Source: Prolixibacteraceae bacterium (lineage in GTDB: Bacteria; Bacteroidota; Bacteroidia; Bacteroidales; Prolixibacteraceae). From it: 7,150 bases of DNA. Both the position numbers and the translations under genes were made by a program. How positions within the stretch are numbered: the stretch's first letter is position 1; each line of letters begins with the position of its first letter. Location of the stretch: the NCBI GenBank assembly GCA_027451165.1, contig DAIDJX010000173.1:1-7150 (forward strand), given 5' to 3'. This document shows positions 1 to 5,717 of the stretch, one piece after another. The notes under the pieces were generated by a model that was not told the origin of the DNA, made no database searches, and saw nothing but the letters and a program-made list of their open reading frames with translations.

Positions 1-1916
1 TCAGGTACCAGGCGGTGGCGCGCGACAATGCCGGCAACCCGCTGACCAATAAAAATACTGCCTTTCGCATCAGTATCCTGAAGGGGAGTGCAACGGCAGG
101 AGCTGTATACATTGAGGATCACCAGAAAACGACCAACGGGTTCGGACTGGTGGATCTGGAAATCGGGAAAGGAAATGTCCGTGCCGGCACCTTTTCTTCC
201 ATTGAATGGGGCAAAGACGTTTTTTTTATCAATGTTGAAATGGATCCGCAGGGCGGAGTGGCCTTTCAGCACCTGGGCACCAGCCAGTTGCTGAGTGTGC
301 CTTATGCGTTGAACGCCAAAACGGTGGAGGTGGAAAAGGATGGCGATCCCCTGAACGAAATACAGCAATTGTCGGTAAGCGGCAGTAATCTGGCATTGAG
401 CAAAGGGGGAGGAACGGTAACCCTGCCTGAACCTCCGGGGGATAACTGGGGAAGTGATTACGTACGCACCGATTCTACTTTATCGGGAAAAGGGACTCAT
501 GCTTCCCCGCTGAAGATTTCCAAAAATTCGGCTCTTCCCGGGCAGGTACTGCAGTGGTCCGGAACTACCTGGACGCCTTCCACCCTCACCACAGAATTAA
601 GGCTCCCCTATATGGGGAATGTTTCCTCTGCCGATTATGGATTAAAAATTATCAATGAGTCCAAAGGCGCTGCTGTTTGGGGAAAAGTTACGGGGGGTTG
701 GTATTCCCCCGGGGTTGTCGGTGAGTCGGTAGAAGGATTTTTGGGAACGGGTGTGATTGGTGTTGGAAATTACACTGGGGTTGGAGGCAGTGTAGGAAAA
801 ACGGATACATTAGGTGTTGGGGTAAAGGGTATCTCTTTTGCAGAATGGGCTACTGGTGTAGAAGGTTCAGCTAATGGAACTGGCACTTCAATCGGAGTAA
901 AAGGATCTGCTTTTTCAAGTAATGGTTCGACAACAAATATCGGAGTATTTGGAGCAGCTTCAACTGATACCCCCTACAGCTGGGCCGGGGTTTTTGAAGG
1001 CAGACTGGTTGCAACTGGCAGAACCGGAATTGGCACCGAATATCCTGAAGCAGGGCTGCACATCAAAGGCAAGGGCTGGCCTGAAAGTTTTGCCTACCTG
1101 GAATCAGAGAGCGGACAGGATGCAGGGATCCGTTTGTATGAAGGGGGTAATAAAAAATGGCAGATTTACAGCGATTCCCATTCAGGTCCCAACGGTCTGC
1201 ATTTCGTGAACGGGGCCGGCCAGTCCTGCATGTTCATCAATCAGAGCAATACCAATGTGGGGATAGGCTCCTATTCCCCTTCTTTCAAACTGGACGTAGC
1301 AGGAGCCGTGAACCTCAACAGCGGGATCTCCTGGGGCGCTGCACTTCATTGCAACGGAGCCCAGGCGTTGTGGTACGACGGAACCTATTTCAGCTGGGGC
1401 TACGGAGGCACCTACAACTATTTCGCCGACAAGGTCACCATCGGCAATGCAGCCAACCCGGGCAACTACATGTTGTATGTCCAGGGCAATGCTTTTACCA
1501 CCGGCACGTGGAGCACCTCTGACATGCGGTTTAAAAAGGATATCAGGGAAATTGAAAGTCCGCTCGGGAAAGTGATGAACATCAGGGGAGTCACCTATGA
1601 ATACCGGACCGGCGAATTCCCGGAATACCGGTTTTCCGGAGGGAGACATGCCGGATGTATTGCACAGGAGATTGAAAAGGTACTTCCTGAAGCAGTTCTC
1701 ACGGATAACAATGGTTATAAATCACTGAACTACAGCGAGCTGGTCCCCCTTCTGCTGGAAGCGGTAAAGGAACAGCAAAATACCATAGAGCGGATGAGAG
1801 CAGACTTTACCGGACTAAAAACGAGATGTGAATCCACAGAGAAAGAAAACCGTTTGATTTTGGAACGTTTGGCCAATCTGGAAACAATGACCGGGGTGAA
1901 AACTGCACAGCGCTGA
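1..1916 (+). CDS. Tail-fibre-like surface protein with C-terminal Peptidase_S74 chaperone domain (5' partial)
   Basis: The gene is cut by the window edge. The GTG at 15 is an internal valine: the codons before it read R-Y-Q-A and complete the 'YQAVARD..GNPL' module that opens many Bacteroidota surface proteins. Counting that valine as residue 1, this module runs to about residue 104 and ends in 'QLLSVPYALNAK'. A linker follows ('LSGKGTHASPLKI', 'GQVLQWSGTTW'), then a Gly-rich stretch of short GV.G repeats (about 219-317). Three shaft-like 'GIG...P..LdV.G' motifs start near 338, 416 and 474. The Peptidase_S74 domain starts near 500 and shows 'SDMRFK'. Ser502 and Lys507 have the five-residue spacing of the Ser-Lys dyad known from endosialidase-type intramolecular chaperones, so self-cleavage before Ser502 is inferred, releasing about 132 residues. 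The tail (about 573-625) is probably a coiled coil. No T9SS sorting domain is visible. The family fold is a homotrimeric fibre; the ligand is unknown. Adhesin or stalk is more likely than a phage fibre, as no phage genes are nearby. Confidence 0.88.
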   Translation, partial: RYQAVARDNAGNPLTNKNTAFRISILKGSATAGAVYIEDHQKTTNGFGLVDLEIGKGNVRAGTFSSIEWGKDVFFINVEMDPQGGVAFQHLGTSQLLSVPYALNAKTVEVEKDGDPLNEIQQLSVSGSNLALSKGGGTVTLPEPPGDNWGSDYVRTDSTLSGKGTHASPLKISKNSALPGQVLQWSGTTWTPSTLTTELRLPYMGNVSSADYGLKIINESKGAAVWGKVTGGWYSPGVVGESVEGFLGTGVIGVGNYTGVGGSVGKTDTLGVGVKGISFAEWATGVEGSANGTGTSIGVKGSAFSSNGSTTNIGVFGAASTDTPYSWAGVFEGRLVATGRTGIGTEYPEAGLHIKGKGWPESFAYLESESGQDAGIRLYEGGNKKWQIYSDSHSGPNGLHFVNGAGQSCMFINQSNTNVGIGSYSPSFKLDVAGAVNLNSGISWGAALHCNGAQALWYDGTYFSWGYGGTYNYFADKVTIGNAANPGNYMLYVQGNAFTTGTWSTSDMRFKKDIREIESPLGKVMNIRGVTYEYRTGEFPEYRFSGGRHAGCIAQEIEKVLPEAVLTDNNGYKSLNYSELVPLLLEAVKEQQNTIERMRADFTGLKTRCESTEKENRLILERLANLETMTGVKTAQR

Positions 1917-1948
1917 ATGCTTTGCCAGGAATACGGGGCATCAGCATT
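1916..1948 (+). terminator. Possible weak terminator hairpin after the fibre gene
   Basis: AATGCT (1916-1921) can pair with AGCATT (1943-1948). After a 1x2 internal loop, TGCC (1923-1926) pairs with GGCA (1937-1940), leaving a 10-base loop. Only a broken T-rich stretch follows (ATCTTCCGATTTTC), so a true intrinsic terminator is uncertain. Its place right at the stop codon supports the call; the weak T tract counts against it. Confidence 0.25.
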
Positions 1949-1986
1949 ATCTTCCGATTTTCTGAAAATTTTGGTCTTATTATTTA

Positions 1987-2017
1987 ATGGCAGTCTGGAA
2001 AAAATGTTGTATATTAC
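1987..2017 (+). promoter_or_regulatory. Possible Bacteroidota-type promoter for the cysteine protease
   Basis: TATATTAC at 2010-2017 partly matches the Bacteroidota -7 element TAnnTTTG (TA and TT are kept, the last two positions are not). A -33 TTTG box at the usual 19-base spacing would fall at 1987-1990, where the sequence is ATGG, only a half match. Transcription would start near 2024 and give a leader of about 20 A-rich bases. Location is good but the boxes are weak. Confidence 0.3.
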
Positions 2018-2021
2018 TCAG

Positions 2022-2039
2022 ATTAAAACAATTAAAACA
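2022..2039 (+). repeat. Tandem 9-base repeat in the protease leader
   Basis: Two perfect, directly adjacent copies of ATTAAAACA (2022-2030 and 2031-2039) end six bases before the ATG at 2046. No Shine-Dalgarno sequence is present. A-rich, unstructured leaders are usual for translation initiation in Bacteroidota, so the repeat probably sits in, or forms, the ribosome-contacting region. That functional reading is inference. Confidence 0.85.
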
Positions 2040-2045
2040 AGCCCC

Positions 2046-5000
2046 ATGAAGAAACTCTCGGTCTTTTTATCATTTCTTTTTGTCGTAATGGTTGGCCATA
2101 GTCAACCCGGGGACCTTAAAGGATTTAAAATGGCTGGTAAGAAACCGGTGATAACCGCAATCAACCAGACCATCAGTCAAACTTCCGAGCTGCAGCTGTT
2201 TGGAACTGCTCCTGCCAAAATTTTCGGACTGGCTGTTACCGGCCAGGTTACTTTCCTAAGTGATGAAGGCGTTGTACGCGTGATCCTGGTGGATAAGAAT
2301 TACCAGGAGTATCTGGTTTATGAGATGTATCCGCTCATGGCAAACGGCAGTACCGTAAACATTGACGAGCTGGGTGAGGAAACCTGTCTGCTGGACGGGG
2401 TGACGCCTAAAGCCCTGAAAGTGGTGACAGAGAATGCCACCCTGAAGTTAAGCAGCATGATTACTGCTTCCGGCGCTCCCGATGGTTTGGATATCCGGAG
2501 GGAACGGCTAATGAGGCAACAGGAACAGGGAAACCAGAAGATAAACAAACTGAACGAAAACCTCCAATCGAAGGGAATGAGCTGGGTAGCCGGTGAAACT
2601 TCGGTATCCAGGCTATCCTTTGCTGACCGGCAGAAACTGTACGGACAGTCCACATTCCCTCCCGGTTTTGAGTTCTACACCGGTGGAGTAATCCAGGAAG
2701 GTCCTATCCTGAAAGCGGCTACGGCAAGCCTCTTTATCCCCCAGTGGGACTGGCGGAACCGTCATGGCAAGGACTGGGTGACAAAAGTTACCGACCAGGG
2801 ACAATGCGGTTCCTGCTGGGCTTTTGCAGCTACCGGAGCCACAGAAGCAGCCGTGAACCTTTACTTTAACAATGAAACCATCGACCTGGACCTTTCGGAA
2901 CAGGATGTGTTGTCCTGCAGTGGTGCAGGCAGTTGCAGTGGTGGCTACCCTGATCTGGCTCTAAATTATATTGCAAAAACCGGTATTGTCGATGAAGCGG
3001 CCTTCCCTTACACAGCCACCAACAACTCTTGCTCCAACAAGAGTTCAAGCCCTTCTGAAAAAATCAAAATTGCCGGTAAGATAGCCTTCGGTTCCACCAC
3101 ATACCCAAAAACAGAGGATAACCTGAAGAAGATGATTATCAAATACGGTCCTTTAAGCGGTGGAGTCACCAACTGGAGTCATGCCCTCACCCTTGTGGGA
3201 TGGAAAGTGGTGGCAGAAGGAGACCGCTTTTACTACCGTAACACCAGTGGCACCACCGGATGGATTACCGTTGCCGCAGGCAGCTCCCTGATCGGTACCA
3301 CTGTTTGGTTGTTCAAGAACAGTTGGGCTGACGACTGGGGCGACAACGGATATCTTTACGTGCAGTCAACAATTTCCAACATCGGGTACACTTATGGCTT
3401 GCTTACCCCGGTTACAAGCGTGATAAAGACAAGGACGCAACAGTGTGTGGACAATGACGGAGATGGTTACTACTGGTGGGGAACCGGTTCCAAACCTGCC
3501 TCCTGTCCAACCTGCCCGGATACGCCCGACGGGGACGACTCCAACAATGCGCTGGGACCCCTGGATGCTTATGGCTACTGTACTCCCATCGTGGTGGTCA
3601 CTCCGCCGGTAGCAGACTTCCAGGCCAGCCCACTCAGTATTGTGGAAGGTAGTTCCGTCACGTTTACCGATAAATCGACCAATACTCCGACTTCCTGGTC
3701 CTGGAGTTTTAACGGGGGAACCCCTTCCTCATCCACCTCAAAGAATCCTGTGGTCACCTATTCCACTCCGGGAACCTGGGATGTGACACTGGTCGCCACC
3801 AATTCAGCAGGGACTGATACAGAAACAAAGACCGGCTACATCAACGTCACAGCCCTTCCTCTGCCTGTGGCCGATTTTTCAGTCATTAACACTACAGTGA
3901 CTGTTGGAACTCCGGTTACCTTTACTGACCTGACCACCAATTCACCCACTGACTGGAGTTGGACTTTCACGGGAGGAACACCTGATGCTTCTACTGCCCA
4001 GAATCCCGTGATCACTTACAATACTTTAGGTACTTTTGATGTGTCCCTGACGGCAGCCAATAAAACCGGTACAGGCGCTACCACCACCAAAACCGCCTAT
4101 ATTACGGTAACAGCCATTCCTGCTCCGGTGGCAGCCTTTACTGCCAGTAAAACCAGTTTATCCAGGGGTGGCTCGGTGACTTTTACCGACCAGTCGGCCA
4201 ATGGCCCGACAGCCTGGGAGTGGACTTTTGAGGGCGGTACACCTGCTACCTCAACTGCACAAAATCCATCGGTAACTTATTCCACGGAAGGCACTTATGA
4301 TGTAACGCTGACAGTGACCAACGGAGGCGGTGACAATACGCTGGTCAAGACCGATTACATAACCGTTACCAATGTCACTTACTGTACTTCAAAGGGAAAT
4401 GCCACTTCAGAGTATATTTCTTCGGTGAAACTGGGCAGTACCACCTACACTTCTGCTTCTTCGGGGAGTGCCGGGTATATGGATTTAACGGCCAACCTCT
4501 TTACAGTCACTCCCAATACTACCATTTCTGTTACGTTGACACCCAAAATCACCGGATCTTTCCGGTTCGAATACTGGGGCATCTGGATTGATTATAACGG
4601 GGATGGCGATTTTGCCGATTCCAATGAAAAAGTTCTCAGTGCCAGTTTCAAGACAGGTACAGTTACGGGCTCTTTCAAAACTCCTTCGGGGCTAAACCTG
4701 ACCACCCGGATGCGGGTTTCCATGAAACGGAACGGAACACCCACGTCCTGCGAAACCTTCTCCTATGGTGAGGTTAAAGACTATTCCATTAAGATCGCAC
4801 CGGCCTCCGGACTGAAGAATGCTGTTGCGGAAATTCCTGTGGAAATGAAGTTGTATCCGAATCCAGCATCTCAGAAACTGACCATCCTGCTGGATGAATC
4901 CATGACCGGTTCCACATATGAGGTATTCAATTCCCTGGGAATGAAGCTTACATCCGGTATTGTTGAGAATAGTACCACCACCCTTGACCTTTCAGGATAT

Positions 5001-5072
5001 ACTCCCGGATTATACCTGATCACAGTGGAATCTTCCGGTGTCCTTATGAAAGATAAGTTTATTAAACGCTGA
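2046..5072 (+). CDS. T9SS-secreted papain-like (C1A) cysteine protease with PKD and GEVED domains
   Basis: The start at 2046 is preferred over the in-frame ATG at 1917 because it opens with a signal peptide (MKKLSVFLSFLFVVMVGHS, then Gln20, the usual residue after cleavage in Bacteroidota). Product: 1008 residues. A beta-rich domain (about 50-140) and a charged segment (about 148-200) form the likely pro-region, loosely resembling an I29 propeptide. The C1A domain (about 230-445) has every catalytic element: oxyanion Gln251, nucleophile Cys257 in 'QCGSCWAF', His379 in 'SHALTLVGW' and Asn425 in 'KNSWADDWGDNGY'. Next comes an Asp- and Cys-rich linker (467-512, 'DNDGDGYYWWG'), similar to putative metal-binding MopE-like motifs. 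Three PKD domains start near 521, 607 and 692. A GEVED domain spans about 780-916, with its name motif at 908-912 (GEVKD). The T9SS type A sorting domain is about 934-1008 ('LYPNPAS', 'PGLYLITV'). Expected to be exported, released from its pro-region and anchored to or shed from the surface. Substrate unknown. Confidence 0.94.
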   Translation: MKKLSVFLSFLFVVMVGHSQPGDLKGFKMAGKKPVITAINQTISQTSELQLFGTAPAKIFGLAVTGQVTFLSDEGVVRVILVDKNYQEYLVYEMYPLMANGSTVNIDELGEETCLLDGVTPKALKVVTENATLKLSSMITASGAPDGLDIRRERLMRQQEQGNQKINKLNENLQSKGMSWVAGETSVSRLSFADRQKLYGQSTFPPGFEFYTGGVIQEGPILKAATASLFIPQWDWRNRHGKDWVTKVTDQGQCGSCWAFAATGATEAAVNLYFNNETIDLDLSEQDVLSCSGAGSCSGGYPDLALNYIAKTGIVDEAAFPYTATNNSCSNKSSSPSEKIKIAGKIAFGSTTYPKTEDNLKKMIIKYGPLSGGVTNWSHALTLVGWKVVAEGDRFYYRNTSGTTGWITVAAGSSLIGTTVWLFKNSWADDWGDNGYLYVQSTISNIGYTYGLLTPVTSVIKTRTQQCVDNDGDGYYWWGTGSKPASCPTCPDTPDGDDSNNALGPLDAYGYCTPIVVVTPPVADFQASPLSIVEGSSVTFTDKSTNTPTSWSWSFNGGTPSSSTSKNPVVTYSTPGTWDVTLVATNSAGTDTETKTGYINVTALPLPVADFSVINTTVTVGTPVTFTDLTTNSPTDWSWTFTGGTPDASTAQNPVITYNTLGTFDVSLTAANKTGTGATTTKTAYITVTAIPAPVAAFTASKTSLSRGGSVTFTDQSANGPTAWEWTFEGGTPATSTAQNPSVTYSTEGTYDVTLTVTNGGGDNTLVKTDYITVTNVTYCTSKGNATSEYISSVKLGSTTYTSASSGSAGYMDLTANLFTVTPNTTISVTLTPKITGSFRFEYWGIWIDYNGDGDFADSNEKVLSASFKTGTVTGSFKTPSGLNLTTRMRVSMKRNGTPTSCETFSYGEVKDYSIKIAPASGLKNAVAEIPVEMKLYPNPASQKLTILLDESMTGSTYEVFNSLGMKLTSGIVENSTTTLDLSGYTPGLYLITVESSGVLMKDKFIKR
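3603..4376 (+). repeat. Three tandem PKD-domain modules inside the protease gene
   Basis: Three successive coding units of about 255-260 bases (starting near 3606, 3864 and 4119) each encode 'VA.F', 'SVTFTD' or its variant, 'W.W.F.GGTP..ST..NP.VTY', 'GT.DV.L...N' and a final 'YI.VT'. These are PKD beta-sandwich domains. Units 2 and 3 share the phrase 'TAQNP', while unit 1 has 'TSKNP'. The nucleotide copies have diverged, so this is an old duplication and not a recent slippage product. The modules probably act as spacers or polymer-binding units between the catalytic domain and the surface anchor. Confidence 0.85.
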
Positions 5073-5098
5073 CAGGCGTTTTCCCGAAAAGAAAGAAT

Positions 5099-5135
5099 CC
5101 GGAATCCATCCAATTGACTATTGGGTGGATTCCGG
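5099..5135. terminator. Bidirectional intrinsic terminator between convergent genes
   Basis: CCGGAATCCATCCAAT (5099-5114) pairs with ATTGGGTGGATTCCGG (5120-5135). This makes a 16-base-pair stem with one T/G wobble and a five-base loop TGACT. On the plus strand it is followed by TGTTTGTTGTTTATTTT. On the minus strand it is followed by ATTCTTTCTTTTC. It lies 26 bases after the protease stop and overlaps the last codons of the phosphatidyltransferase, whose TAG stop (5120-5118) begins at the first base of the right arm and runs into the loop. It probably ends transcription from both sides. Confidence 0.82.
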
Positions 5136-5717
5136 TGTTTGTTGTTTATTTTCCTTGAGCAGCCAGTAAAGTCCTTTGATATTTGACCTTGGTTCTTTCA
5201 GAAAATGAATGATCAGCAAGTTCTCCATGGAAATCAAACATCCGCTGATCATCGCAATATAAAATAGCCAGGGGAAAAAGCCCAGTGTAAAAAGTACCAG
5301 GAAGAATATTCCGTGAATATATCCTCCGGTCTTCCCGCTGTAGGCGTGGAATCCGTAGAATTTACCAAACTTGACCAGGAAAAACAATCTTGAAGCGACC
5401 CAAAAACCCAGAAAGATAAAGAAGATGGTGCTGTAAGGCTGGAAATCAGTCCATTTGAACATAAATATTCCGGTTAAAGCCAGAATATAGGTGCCATTGT
5501 CTGCGAGTCCGTCAATCTTTTCCCCGATTTCCGTAATCTGATGGAAATGCCTGGCAATCCATCCGTCAAGGAAATCGGTCAGCAGGTTGAAGCAGATAAA
5601 AAATGCAAAGAGATCCTCTTGTCCGATGAAAATGAAGATCAGGACAAAGGGAAATGAAAACAGCCGGTACAGGGATAAAACATTGGGAATAGTCAGGGGA
5701 ACAAGAATAGCTTTCAT
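5118..5717 (-). CDS. CDP-alcohol phosphatidyltransferase family membrane enzyme
   Basis: This integral membrane enzyme should transfer a phosphatidyl group from a CDP-activated lipid to an alcohol, releasing CMP. The 199-residue length is normal for the family. The whole signature D-x2-DG-x2-AR-x8-G-x3-D-x3-D is present: Asp48, Asp51-Gly52, Ala55-Arg56, Gly65, Asp69 and Asp73. In the known family the four Asp bind two metal ions and the last acts as catalytic base. The N-terminal 'IPNVLSLYRLFSFP' resembles the entry helix of PgsA-like members. About six hydrophobic segments are visible, and a conserved-looking 'HAYSGKTGGY' lies near 122-131. The acceptor (glycerol phosphate, inositol phosphate, serine or other) cannot be read from sequence. 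The ATG at 5717 overlaps the upstream stop as ATGA, so it is co-translated with the CdsA-kinase fusion, which could supply its CDP-lipid substrate. The C-terminal codons (TPESTQ) form one arm of the terminator hairpin. Confidence 0.92.
   Translation of the reverse strand: MKAILVPLTIPNVLSLYRLFSFPFVLIFIFIGQEDLFAFFICFNLLTDFLDGWIARHFHQITEIGEKIDGLADNGTYILALTGIFMFKWTDFQPYSTIFFIFLGFWVASRLFFLVKFGKFYGFHAYSGKTGGYIHGIFFLVLFTLGFFPWLFYIAMISGCLISMENLLIIHFLKEPRSNIKGLYWLLKENKQQTPESTQ
5714..5717 (-). promoter_or_regulatory. ATGA stop-start overlap (translational coupling)
   Basis: Read on the minus strand, the TGA of the CdsA-kinase fusion (5716-5714) and the ATG of the phosphatidyltransferase (5717-5715) share bases as ATGA. 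This arrangement usually couples translation by re-initiation and supports matched amounts of the two membrane enzymes. Confidence 0.85.

Noticed and set aside
15..17. GTG at 15 as the true start of the fibre protein.
   Set aside because: The codons before it (R-Y-Q-A) complete the conserved 'YQAVARD' module, so the gene begins before the window.
1182..1649. A 155-codon open frame on the minus strand.
   Set aside because: It lies wholly opposite the well-supported fibre gene, shows no recognisable domain, and its length fits chance in GC-rich antisense sequence.
1..1916. A prophage or tailocin tail-fibre locus.
   Set aside because: The S74 domain alone is not proof of phage origin. The N-terminal module is typical of Bacteroidota surface proteins, and the following genes are a T9SS protease and lipid enzymes.
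1914..2045. The fibre gene and the protease lie in the same frame, separated by one TGA with no other stop, which suggests stop-codon read-through into a giant fusion or a protease start at 1917.
   Set aside because: The protease has a clear signal peptide starting at 2046, which would be internal and useless in a fusion. The 43 intervening codons look like non-coding AT-rich spacer, and an open stretch of this length can arise by chance.
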